Assembly (NCBI GenBank): GCA_021442155.1 | Contig: JAKCPB010000341.1 | Span: 1-64,000, forward strand | DNA length: 64,000 nt | Reading direction: 5' to 3' | DNA from: Cymbidium sinense | Taxonomy: Eukaryota; Streptophyta; Magnoliopsida; Asparagales; Orchidaceae | In this document: piece after piece, positions 35,564 to 46,228 of the stretch | Position numbering within the stretch: the stretch's first letter is position 1 | Layout: every line of letters begins with the position of its first letter | The notes under the pieces: generated by a model | The model's database searches: none | What the model was told of the DNA's origin: nothing | Seen by the model: only the letters and a program-made list of their open reading frames with translations | Program-made: the position numbers and the translations under genes

Positions 35564-36685
35564 TTAGGGTTTAGGTTTAGGTTTATTAGGTTTTAGGGTT
35601 TAGATTTATTTTTTAATTTATTTAGTTACTTTAGGTTTAAGTTTAGGGTTTGGGGTTTAGGGTTTAGGGTTTAGGGTTAAGGTTTAAGGTTTAGGGTTTA
35701 TGCTTTAGGTTTAGGATTTGTGGGTTTTTTTTTAGGTTTAGGTTTGGGTGGTTTAGTTTTAGGGTTTAGAGTTTAGGATTTAGTGTTTATTATTTTTTTC
35801 AATTAAGTAAATCAATAAGATTAGGTTTATTTAGTTTATTATTTATTTTTATTTTATTTATGTTTATTTTTTATTTCTATTTAGTTCAATTTATTTATTT
35901 TAGTTTAGGTTTTTATTTTAGTTTATTTTCTAGGTTTAGGTTAATTTTTTTAGTTTAGTTTCATTTTTATTTTATTTTTTAGGTTTAGGTTTTATTTTAT
36001 TTTTATGTTTAGGTTTAAGTTTTTATTTTATTTTTTTAGTTTTTGGTTTTAATTTTAGGTTTATTTTTAGGTTTTATTTTTTAGTTCATTTTTTTTATTT
36101 TATTTTATTTTATTTATTTTAGGTTTTGGTGGTTTATTTTTTTACAGTTTTATTGTATTTATTTTGGTTTAGTTTATTCTAGTTTAGGTTTAGGTTTATT
36201 TTATTTTATTTTAGTTTAGGTCTAGTTTTTTTTTTATTTTTAGGTTTTTTTTTTTTTTATTTTTATTAGGTTTTATTTTTAGGTTTATTTTGGTAAGTTT
36301 ATTTAGTTTTATTTTATTTTATTTTAGTTTATTTTATTTTATTTAGGTTTAGTTTTAATATTTATTTTATTTTGTTTATAGTTTTTTATCATTTTAGTTT
36401 AGTTATTTTATTTTATTTTAGTTTAGGTTTAGGTTAGTTTATTTTATTTTATATTTTATTTAGGTTTATTTATTTAGGTTTTATTTAGTTTATTTTAGGG
36501 TTTAGGTTAGTTTAGTTTAGGGATGTTTTAGGGTTTAGGGGTTTAGGTTTGGGTTTAGGTTTAGGATTTAGGGTTTAAGGTGGTGGGTTTAGGTTTAGGT
36601 TTAGGGTTTAGGGTTTATGATTTAGCATTTAGGGTTTAGGTTTTAGGTTTATGGTTGTGTTTTAGTTTAGTGTTTAGGGTTTTGG
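35564..36685 (+). repeat. Telomere-like array between GRP pseudogenes 1 and 2
   Basis: Near-canonical block 35,640-35,790, tag AATTAAGTAAAT at 35,801, TTTATTTTA-rich sequence, then a near-canonical block at 36,490-36,690. With the pseudogene this forms one unit of about 1.6 kb. Confidence 0.85.
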
Positions 36686-37121
36686 TTTTAATAGAGAACA
36701 AATTTAGATTCAACATTTCTTTTTTGATTTCATCAACCAAGTAACAAACCAAGTTTTCTAAGACATGTTTATGACATATATAAAAAGCATTGAGCAAATG
36801 AAAACCCTAGATAACTAGAACCATCTCTACTATAAAGCTCCATAAGTAAGATCAAATGATCGCTTTCTCAGCTTCTCATCCAACCACCCCCGACCTCTCG
36901 AGTAGGGATCCATCATATCCCATCTCTCGCCACCACCATAGTAACCTCCTCGTTCTCCTCCCCTTTCATAACCAACACGCTCCCACCACCACCTCCATAT
37001 CCACCAACCTCTAGATCCCCACCACCACTGTGATAACCGCCTCTCCCTTCACCTCCACCCACTGATCTAAACCAAGCCAGTTGATAGTGATGTTCCCGCC
37101 ATCAATGTTCGCCCATTCTGG
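36686..37121 (-). pseudogene. GRP pseudogene 2
   Basis: Minus-strand fragment with the same two ends as pseudogene 1. Its first residues read like NIDGGNITIN (family NLDGRNITVN). Then come a degraded Gly-rich stretch and a 3' UTR ending in a short A run joined to CCCTAAA-type sequence. Positions 36,690-36,830 are nearly identical to 38,153-38,300 ('aatagagaacaaatttagat'), so pseudogenes 2 and 3 are recent duplicates of each other. Several deletions break the Gly-rich frame. Confidence 0.75.
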
Positions 37122-38147
37122 AGTTTAGGTTTAGGTTTAGGTTTTAGGTTTATTTTTTAGTTTATTTAGATTCTTAGGGTTTAGTTTATTAGTTTTAGGG
37201 TTTAGTTTATTTTTAATTTATTTAGTTACTAGTTTAAGTTTTTGGGTTTGGGTTTGTGGGTTTGTAAGTTTGCTTTTAGGTTTATGCTTTTTAGGTTTGG
37301 GATTTAGGTTAGAGTTTAGGGTTTAGGTTTAGGTTTTTATTAGTAGTGGGTAGAGTAGATAGGTTTATCATTTTTTTTCAATTAACAAAAACAAGTAGTT
37401 TATTTTAGTTTATTATTTATTTTATTTATTATTTTTATTTTTTTTATATTATTATTTATCTTAGTTTATTTATTTATTTTATAGTTTTATTTAGTCTCAT
37501 TTTATTTATCTTAGTTTAGGTATTTATTTAGTTAGTTTAAGTTTTATTATTTTTGGTTTTAATTGGTTTTTTTTTTATTTTTTTTAGCTCTATTTGTTTT
37601 ATTATTTATTTTATTTTATTAGCTTTAGTTATAGTCAGTTTGGCTTATTTATCTTTTTTAGCTTAGTTTAGTATTATTTCTTTTATCTTTTATAGTTTTT
37701 TTATTTATTAGTGGGTTTTTTATTTATTTTAGCCTTCTTTTTATTTTGGTCTATTTGGTTTTATTTATTTTATCTAGTTTATCTTATTTTATCTTAGGTT
37801 TAGTTTATCATTTTATTTTTTTATCTTTGTTATTTTAGGTTTTATCCATCTTAGTTTAGTTTTATTTTTTATCTTTATTTTTTTGTGTTTTAGGTCAGCC
37901 TAGTTTATTTTATCTTATTTTATTTTAGGTTATTTATTTTTTTATTTTATTAGAGTTTTTATAGTGGTTAGGTTTAGTGGCCTAGTTTTTTTTTTCTAGG
38001 TTTAGGTTTAGTTTTAGGTTTAGTTTTGGTTTTAGGATTTAGGTTTTAAGGCTTAGGTTTAGTTTAGGTTTAGGTTTTGGGGTTTAGATTTAGCATTTAG
38101 GGTTTAGGTTTTGTTTTTCAGTTTTAGTTTTAGTTTAGTGGTTTTGG
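37122..38147 (+). repeat. Telomere-like array between GRP pseudogenes 2 and 3
   Basis: Near-canonical words at 37,122-37,360, a tag variant AATTAACAAAAAC at 37,380, then TTTATTTTA-rich sequence with some CTTTATC variants (37,600-37,900), then near-canonical TTTAGG at 38,000-38,145. Confidence 0.8.
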
Positions 38148-38583
38148 TTTTTAATAGAGAACAAATTTAGATTCAACATTTCTTTTGATTTCATCAACCA
38201 AGTAACAAACCAAGTTTTCTAAGACATGTTTATGACATATATAAAAATGAGCACGATTGCAAATGAAAACCCTAGATAACTAGAACCATCTCTACTATAA
38301 AGACATAGTTCCATAAGTAGATCGATCGCTTCTCCAGCTCATCCAACCACCCTGACCTCTCGAGTAGTGGATCCACCATCATATCCCCACTCTCCCTTTC
38401 ACCACCACCATGTAACCTCCTCGCTCCTCCCCTTCATAACCAACACCGCCCACCACCACCTCCATATCCACCAACACCTCTAGATCCCCACCACCACCGT
38501 GATAATCCGCCTCCCCTTCACCTCCACCGCATCTAAACTAAGCCCGCTTGATAGTGATGTTCCCGCCATCAACGCCCATTCTG
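38148..38583 (-). pseudogene. GRP pseudogene 3
   Basis: Third tandem copy of the same glycine-rich RNA-binding protein fragment, beginning at the same AGAATGGGC junction (38,575-38,583) and ending in A5. It keeps CCACCACC-type codons (Gly-rich on minus) at 38,400-38,530, with frameshifts. The roughly 1.46 kb distance to copy 2 equals one array unit, so it probably arose by unit duplication rather than by an independent insertion. Confidence 0.75.
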
Positions 38584-39655
38584 GTTTTCAGTTTCAGTTT
38601 ATTAGTTTTAGGTTTGTTTATTTTCAAGTTTATTTAGTTTTTTAGGTTTAGGTTTAGGGTTCGGGTTTAGGTTTACTGCTTAGGTTAGGAGGTTTTGTGG
38701 TTTTAGGGCTTGGCCCAGGCTCAGCCTGTGGCCTGGGAGCATGCCCAGCTAGCCCAGGGCCCAGGGCCTAGGTCAGTGGCCTCAGGGCCCAGGGCCTTAG
38801 CCTGTCTCAGGCCCAGTGGCCCAGGGCCTGCTCAGTGGCCCAGTTTTCTCAGTGGCCCAGGCCCAGGGCCCAGCCTGGTGGCCCTGGCCTCACTGGCAGG
38901 GGCCTGTATTCCAGGCCTGTGGCCCAGTGGGCTTGGCCTGTGGCTGTCTTAGGGTGGCCTAGGGCCTGTGGCTCAGGTTTTATTTATCTTTATCTTATTT
39001 TATTTTTAAATAAACCAAGTGTAAGTTTATTTATTTTATTATATTTATCTTTTATTAATATTGGTTTATTTTATTTTATTTACTATTTTTATTACGCTTA
39101 TTTATTTTAGTTTATTTTTTAGGTTTAGATTTATGTATTTTTTAGTTTAGTTTTATTTTTATTATTTTAGGTCGAGGTTTATTTTAATTTTTAGTTTATT
39201 TTTTATTTATTTTTTTTTTTAGTTTTATTTTTATATTTATTTTGGTTTTATTTTTTTAGTTTTTATTTTTAAGTATTTTATTATTTTAGTTTTTGGTAGT
39301 TTATTTATTTATTTATTTTATTTTATTTAGTTTATTTATTTATTTTTAGATTTTATTTATTTTATGTTTTATTTTATTTATTTTGTGTTTTATTTTTTTT
39401 ATTTTTAGGTTTAGGTTTTATTTTATTTTATTTTAGTTTATTTTATTTTTTTTAGGTTTAGTTTTATTTTATTTTTTTTATTTTTTTAGTTTAGTTTATG
39501 TTTTTATTTATTTTATTATAGTTTAGTTTTTATTTTTTATTTTTATTTTTTAGGTTTAAGTTTAGGTTTTAGTTTTAATTTAATTAATTAATTTATTTAT
39601 TTTATTTTTATGTTTTATTTAGTTTAAGTTTAGGTTTTTAAGGTTTATTTTTTTT
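38584..39655 (+). repeat. Telomere-like array up to LINE 2
   Basis: Contains a GC-rich variant island (38,704-38,985), a tag variant AAATAAACCA at 39,008, then TTTATTTTA-rich sequence ending in T8 against the LINE 2 3' end. Confidence 0.8.
38704..38985 (+). repeat. GC-rich CCCAGGG island
   Basis: About 280 bases of GGCCCAGGGCC, CTCAGTGGCC and CCTGTGGC words, the most GC-rich stretch of the array, directly before the tag at 39,008. The overlapping 80- and 91-codon open frames are consequences of the repeat. Confidence 0.7.
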
Positions 39656-40826
39656 AGGAAATTGGGAATTTTATTGAAAAAAAGTACAAAAGTCCTAGGG
39701 GTAAATCTCTAAACTAGCTCAAAGAGCTACAATAAGTCCTAAAGAGATAAACCCCCTAATTATAACAATAATATAAGAAAGAAAATAAAAGCAAAAGCAA
39801 AACCAAATCAACAATAACCGATCCATATGCAACAAGAACATCCACTAGTCCTTTCGATACCTGCAAGATTCTTCCAACCTATAGAAGAAATCTACAACAT
39901 ACTAATGAAAGGATGCGTATAATTAAGCAAGCATAATGAGTATGAGCAAAGAAAAGGAGCAAAGTAAAGAAAAGGCTCAGCTCATAATCATCTCAAGAGC
40001 AACACTATATGTAAGCATCCAAACTTCAAGAAGGGTTACAATTACATATAGTGCTACTAGCCAAAAGAAGATAGAGAGTGAAACATCAAGGCCATTATTG
40101 CCAAGATACCTCTGTAGCCCATCATCCCAAAGTCCATCATCTTGAAGGCTACAAACTCTTCCAAGCACATAATAGCCAACCACAAAGCCACCAAAATAAA
40201 TAAGCCCAATAAGGTAAAAGTCAACCAACCATCGTGGACAACAACAAGATAAGGAACACCACCAAAGCCACCACCAAAGAGGAATAATAATCAAAGGGAG
40301 CAAGCATCATGACCTTAACAACAACAAACTAGAAAAACCAAGACCAAAAAGAAAAAAACACAAGAGCTCATGTCCTCCACAAGCAAACAGAAAGGCAAAC
40401 AAGATTGTCACCCAAACCACAAAAAAGGCCAGCCAAGAGAGGAGAACCATAGTAAGAGCAGCCAACCAAAGATGTCAATAATACAGAAAGAAAGGCCAAA
40501 ATATCCAACCAACCCAACCAAAATAGCCAACAAAAACCCAACCAACCAACATAGCCCAAACCACAACCACAAGTAGAAAAATCCAAATCAAAAGACCAAC
40601 AACATCCATCATGCCAAAACCACCCAAGATAACTAGAAAAGTGAAGCAAAAGAAATAAACCCAAACTAGCAAAACTAACAACCAAAACCTAATTCAAAAA
40701 AAAAGAAAAAAAATAGTCAACAAATAACCTCCACCTTGCCAAATCCAAAAAATTAGACCACCAACACCTCCATCTACCACCAATAGAAGTGGATAAACTA
40801 CAACCAACCCAAATAAACATAGCCAA

Positions 40827-40841
40827 CCCACCCACCCACCC
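40827..40841 (-). other. G-quadruplex motif in the LINE 2 3' UTR
   Basis: The plus strand reads CCCACCCACCCACCC, so the LINE sense strand reads GGGTGGGTGGGTGGG. That is four G3 runs with one-base loops, a canonical and very stable quadruplex pattern. It lies in the long G/T-rich 3' UTR. Confidence 0.8.
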
Positions 40842-42427
40842 AAAGACAAGAAAAATCCAACTTAGTTAAGGAAGCAACCTAAAGATATGGCAAACCCCAT
40901 AGAAAATAAAAAAAAAGCCACCACCCAAATGAAAGAAAAACCAAGCAACAATAATCATCCAACAGAAAATAGCAACACTGCTAAAAATCAAAATAACCTA
41001 GAAAAAATAGAACCACTGAAAACCCTAGGCTAACCCAAAAGCAATAGCTCAAAAATAAAAAACCCAAGATAGCCCAAGAAAGTGAAAAATAAATGGCCAC
41101 AACCCAAAGAGGGTTTAACAAAGGGGAACCAAAAGCAATGGCTCATTACAACCAACAAAAACCAAACCAAGAAAATTATAACTGAGATAAGGTAATCCGT
41201 GTTATCCAGATTGACCAAACCCTTAAAAGTTTAAAATTTTGATTGTAAATAAAGTGAAATTAGTTAAGTTGGCACCCAAAGTAGCCAAGAAATAAAAGCA
41301 TTACCTTCATGAAGGATATTGGAAAGTTTATAACAAACTTGAGAAAGAAGATTTCAGAATGATTGAGAAGATAAAATAAATTAGCATTTCCTATACAGTT
41401 AGAGTTTAGCATGCCAAAAAGAAAGAGCACACCAACTTCAATCCAAATGTTGAGGAAACTTTATTCAAACAAATTTCAATAGCTTTAGAACCATAAGCTC
41501 AAAGATAGATAATGTAATTGAGAGGATAAAACACAAATGACATTACCTTAGAATTCCTAAGAATACCACCACACCATTTTATTGGGAGCAACCATCAGAT
41601 TCACTTTAATCAAATTTTCTTTTTTTGATTTATATAATTTTATTTTATAATGAGTATGAATACTTTAATCAAATATAGCCCAATCTAATAGACTTTAATA
41701 TAAAAATTTGTTCATATTTATCTTATTGAATTGATCCTTTTTAATAGGAATGAAACCACATTTTTTTTATGAAATGAAACCAATGATGATAGATATTAAC
41801 TAAGTTTAATGACTACTTTTCATAATTATGAAAGAGACTTATAGATATAAAGAAGATCCATGAAAGTTTTGGTATAAATAAAACCATCTTACCATAACAT
41901 ACTAATTGAAAAAGCACCATTATGAAAAACATTCATTTCAATATGAAAAAAAAGAAAGGAAAAAAATTCCATATAAAGTTCAAAATCAAAACAAAAGAAA
42001 TGAAATAAGATCAAATGGGAATGATATTGTTCCAAAGTTTAAAAAAAATATAAGAGGAGTTTTCTTATCTCTAATAAAATTTTGAACCTCTTTAACAAAA
42101 ACCATAAAAATTTAAGAGTTTTGAGAAGATATTTAAAATAAGGATATTTAGATAAAGAGTTTTTTTTTGTTATTTTAAGTGTTAATTTGTGCATAGAGAG
42201 TGGAGTAGATAAAAGAGATAATAGAATGATATTTCAATAGCCATTTCCAAAAGAAAAAAAGAATGAATGACCCCAAGAAGGGGTTCAAAACTCATTTAAT
42301 GAAGCAAGCCTTTTCCAAACCAGAGAGTCACAAATTTATAAGCATAAGAGGGTGTTTACCTTGGCAATATTTTTTCATCATAAAATTAGCCCAAAGGCTA
42401 TCATTCTTTCTAAAATTCCACCAGAGC

Positions 42428-43500
42428 TTATGAGAGAAGCCTAATAGCTTCAAATCTGTGCAACGAGACCACCTTCACCCAAGGGACCACAACATTTATG
42501 CCGTGAAGTCCAATGCATTCTTTTAGTAGAATTATTGATCCCCAAAAAAAATTATTAAGCAAGTGATCAATGATAAGAGTAGCATTAGTGGGGATAATAG
42601 TTTGAATCAAATAAAGAGGCATTGAATTGAGAGTGCTTTTAAGAATAGTGACCACCAAAGGAAAGTAAATGAAATTCTAAATAGATATTTTATTTAAAAT
42701 TTTTTGAATTAACACATCAAAAGATGGGATCATTTTGGACATTTAAAAGAGGAGCACCCAAGTACTTAAGAAGAAGGTGTTGATGTTTAAAGTTAGTGAT
42801 ATGCATGATTTGATTAATTTTATTATTGAGATGCTTGAAGAAGTATTAAAATAGCTTTTGTTATCATTGATAGATAGACCACTTTCTCTACCTAATTTAT
42901 TTAAAAAATTTCTTGAGATTCTTGATATGATGAAAAGAAGCATGGCAAAAAATAATGAAATCATCTGCAAAGCTTAAATGAGAAATAAGAAGACCACCAA
43001 GAGTTCTATAATACATACTAGGATTGTTTAAGAATAGATCATTGATGCTTCTAGATAAGTACTTAGCAAATAATAATAAATAAGGCAGAGATAGAGGATT
43101 CTTATCTTAGGCCATGGGAAGAAGGAAAGAAGCTCAAGGCTTCCCATTAACAAAAATAAAAACCAAGCATTATTAATACAATTTTAATAAGAAAGATAAA
43201 TTTATCGAAAACCCAAATAAATTTAGAATATGGATAAGGAAATCCCAAGAGATATTTTCAAAAGCTTTGGTAATATCTAATTTGAATAGAATGTTGCCAC
43301 CTCTAGTCTTAGCATCTAAATCATGAATTAATTTTAAGCAAAATATTATCGAAATAGATCTATCTCAAACAAAACTAGTTTGGTTTAGAGAGATAATCCT
43401 ATGAAGTAAAGGACTGAGCTTATTGGTTAATTTTGGAAATCAGCTTATTGAAGCAAAGACTAATAGTCTAAAATCACTCAATAGTCCATTATGTTTCTAG
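42428..43500 (-). pseudogene. LINE 2 reverse transcriptase domain (broken)
   Basis: The minus strand shows the catalytic box as FADD (42,960-42,971), then FLNKLGRESGLSINDNKS (about 42,860-42,915). Further down come ILKSTLNSMPLYLIQTI and LLNNFFWGS (42,540-42,650), the linker region of plant L1 RT. A DAKTRGGNILF-like segment is recognisable near 43,290-43,330. The FADD box is canonical, unlike LINE 1, but the frame is broken between motifs. Confidence 0.8.
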
Positions 43501-43610
43501 TATGAGAGAAATAGAAGTGCTAGAAAAATATCTAAGAAAAGGATTACCATTAAAAAAATTTCTTTGAATTAACTAAAGGAGATGACTAAAAATTTAGAAC
43601 CTCTTTACCA

Positions 43611-43840
43611 TTCTCTTGGTGAGGCAAGGTTCATCTCTTAAGAAAATAAACTCTTTGTAAAAAATATATACTTTCAAAAAAGCACTTCTCAAATTAAAAT
43701 TCACATGACAAAAGATCTACATTTAAAGATAACCAAACCTCATGAACCAATATCCAATTTTTGCATGGAGGTTCTTTTCAAAATTTGAAATCAAATAATT
43801 TTAAAATCCATTTTCCAAAAGCACATATTTCAAAATAGTA
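43611..43840. other. Short AT-rich segment, no feature seen
   Basis: Lies between the LINE 2 truncation and the hairpin array. No coding match and no repeat motif is recognised. Confidence 0.4.
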
Positions 43841-43844
43841 ATCT

Positions 43845-44950
43845 CCATTTAACACACCTAAGCTTGTTGAATGAAGATTTTCAAATAAGATCATGACATA
43901 AAATTGAAATTTCATTTAGCACATCCTACATGTGCTAAGTTGGAATTCTCTTTCAAAAGCAACATCACACACAAATATTCCATCTTTGAAAATCAGAAAA
44001 AAAAAATATAATTGATTTCCATTTAACGTACCTAAATTTGTTAAATGGATGTCCCCTTTTGAAATTCACTAAAAATTAAAACATATTTGAATTCCATTTG
44101 ACATACCCAAATTTTTCAAATGAGAATTCACTTTTCAAAATCAAAAGCAAATTCTACTTAACATACCCACATTTGCTAAGTAGAGTTTCCTTTTTAAAAT
44201 CAAAAATAAATCAAATTTGAACTCCAATTGACATACCCAAATTTGTCAAATGAGAGTCCTACCTTTTAAAAATTGAAAATAAATTGAACTTTATTTAACA
44301 TACCACATTTGTTAAATAGAAGTTCTCCTCTTCAAAATAAAATAAAACAAACTCATCAAACACACTTGATCCCTACTTAACATGCCAAATTTGTTAAGGG
44401 TCTCATTTTTCAAAATCATATCAAAATACATTGAACATTACCAATTTTATCATACCTAGGGTCTCATTTTTCAAAATCAAATCAAAATACATCGAACACA
44501 TTGGGCTTCACTTAGCATACCTAATTTTTCCAAGTAAGGATCCCATTTTCAAATCAATTCAACAAATCAAATGCATGACACACATCATCAAATAACAAAA
44601 TGCTTTCAAAAATTCTTTCAAACATGCACTTGAATCTCATTTAGCATACATAAATTTGCTAAGTGAAGATTCCAAAATCAAATCCAAAAAGTTAATTGAC
44701 CCTCCATTTAACATACCCAAATTTGTTAAATGAGGGTCCCAAACATAAAATCAAATTCAAATATGAGCACATGGAAGCATCAATTTGCCTCTCCAAAACA
44801 TTTGAACCCCATTCAACATACCCAAATTTGTTGTATGTGGGTACTAAATTTAAATCAAATTCAAAGTCTCTTCTCCAAAAAAAAAACAAAATTCAAAATA
44901 TCTCTAATATTTCAACCCCATTTAGCATACCTAAATTTGTTAAATGAGGG
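43845..44950 (+). repeat. Array of about 14 short hairpin units with co-varying arms
   Basis: A core like CATTTAACA-TACCCAAATT-TGTTAAATG recurs every 60-130 bp with AT-rich, CAAAATCAAAT-type spacers. Paired arms (start-end / start-end): 43,846-43,854/43,865-43,873; 43,914-43,924/43,930-43,940; 44,019-44,027/44,040-44,048; 44,095-44,101/44,116-44,122; 44,154-44,160/44,177-44,183; 44,225-44,233/44,244-44,252; 44,292-44,300/44,310-44,318; 44,376-44,382/44,392-44,398; 44,638-44,646/44,657-44,665; 44,705-44,713/44,724-44,732; 44,810-44,818/44,829-44,837; 44,919-44,927/44,938-44,946. Two further units (about 44,425-44,455 and 44,510-44,536) are degraded. Arms differ between units, yet mostly remain complementary within a unit. 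Confidence 0.85.
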
Positions 44951-45760
44951 TTCCAATTCAACAATCAAATCAAGCTAACAATTCAAGTCAACAACATTCA
45001 AGAATGGTCCGATATGGTTCTCAAGTAAAGATTGTAGCCCTCATGACCATCAAGAGATGTGGGTAAGAAGAAGCCACATCTTCGCTATTTCTACATGATT
45101 CTGAGTTTCCTAACCAGAAAGACCATAAAAGTTCCATCAAGAGCCAAGAATAAGATCAATAAGGATTTTTTAGTATGCCTATCCATTCTAGATAAGTATG
45201 ACTCAAATGATTTGAATCCTAATTCCCAAAAGAAGACAACTCTCAAAATGAATCACAATAATTAATCCATAAAATAATGTACTTGATGTCTTTAAGGATT
45301 CCAACTCGTAGAGATACCCCATTCTAAACTTTCATGGTCACTATCGATAAAGTTTGAATCATCGATCTAATAGAAGAAATTTTGGGCAATAAAAGAGTAG
45401 ACATCAATTCTACCTCTTTCGAAGATATCACAATCCAATTGTTATAGTGGCGTTCCTACCACTTTGATCAACACCATAGGAAGAAGCAAACCAGTCATTG
45501 AAATAAATATCATTCTTAAGATACACCTCACAATCCAAAATAAGGGCATCAAACTAGATAAGGTTAATTATCTTAGAAGGTTACCACTGCTAAAATAATG
45601 AGTGCACCTCACCTTCTAAGAAGATAGAGAAGTTTTGATTGAACTTAACGATTCTTCCTTGCTAGTGACAACCTCCTCAAGTCATACTCAATATAGAATA
45701 TCCTATGGAAAGGAAAGACAAGAAATCCCTAGAGAACACAATATAAACAAAGACTCAAAA
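44951..45760. other. Unrecognised, possibly degenerate retroelement sequence
   Basis: Balanced base composition and patches of amino-acid-like sequence (for example SGVPTTLINTIGRSKPVIEIN around 45,440-45,510 on plus) suggest a decayed coding region. Stops are frequent and I could not assign a family. It might be the protease/RT approach of a Gypsy-type element, but this is a guess. Confidence 0.3.
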
Positions 45761-45763
45761 AAA

Positions 45764-45893
45764 AGTAGAGAAAAAAAATGAAACAAAAGAGAAAGAGAAA
45801 AGAAAAATGAAAAAAAGAGAAGAAAGAAAGAAAAGAAAAGAGAGAAAAGAAAAAGAAAAAAAGAAAAAGAAAAAAGAAAAAAGAAAAGGAGAG
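45764..45893 (+). repeat. Polypurine tract
   Basis: About 130 bases almost entirely A and G (GAAAGAGAAAAGAAAAA type), with a few stray pyrimidines, directly before an AT microsatellite. Confidence 0.9.
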
Positions 45894-45920
45894 ATATATA
45901 TATTATAAATAAATAAATAA

Positions 45921-46010
<90 letters not shown>
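45894..46010. repeat. (AT)n and (AAAT)n microsatellite
   Basis: TATATA, then AAAT tetranucleotides (about 45,908-45,924), then two AT runs separated by 'aaggta'. The IYIYIY open frame on minus is a shadow of this repeat. Confidence 0.95.
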
Positions 46011-46012
<2 letters not shown>

Positions 46013-46177
46013 GAAATAAATTTTGAGTCTACTTTGACAAGTCTGAGTAGATAACAAGAAAACAAAAAGTTCTAAAAGGATAATTCATGAATGATATGAC
46101 TAGAAACTTAGTGGGTATGCAAATTTGACTCCAATTTTACTATCTCATGATATTATTATAGGATTGGTTAAGAGTTG

Positions 46178-46180
<3 letters not shown>

Positions 46181-46226
<46 letters not shown>
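46181..46226. repeat. (AT)n microsatellite
   Basis: Pure TA dinucleotide run of about 46 bases. Confidence 0.95.

Positions 46227-46228
<2 letters not shown>

Larger units (their letters stand above)
39656..43610 (-). mobile_element. LINE 2: 5'-truncated L1-type retrotransposon
   Basis: Collinear with LINE 1 on the same strand: 3' end at 39,656 against a T8 run, 3' UTR to about 41,250, RNase H remnant 41,260-41,620, zf-RVT remnant around 42,300-42,420, RT remnant 42,430-43,500. It extends slightly further 5' than LINE 1 but still lacks endonuclease and ORF1. Segment 41,620-42,250 is more diverged and AT-rich than its LINE 1 counterpart. It is disrupted by many frameshifts. Confidence 0.85.

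Noticed and set aside
38710..39110. Two overlapping GC-rich open frames of 80 and 91 codons
   Set aside because: Produced by CCCAGGG-type repeats; no domain, and the frame runs into telomere-like repeat.
43845..44950. Regularly spaced palindromic repeats resembling a CRISPR array
   Set aside because: Repeats vary in sequence, spacers are AT-rich and similar to one another, and the context is a plant nuclear genome.
45755..46057. 100-codon frame with long IYIYIY and F/S-rich runs
   Set aside because: Translation of an AT microsatellite and a polypurine tract.
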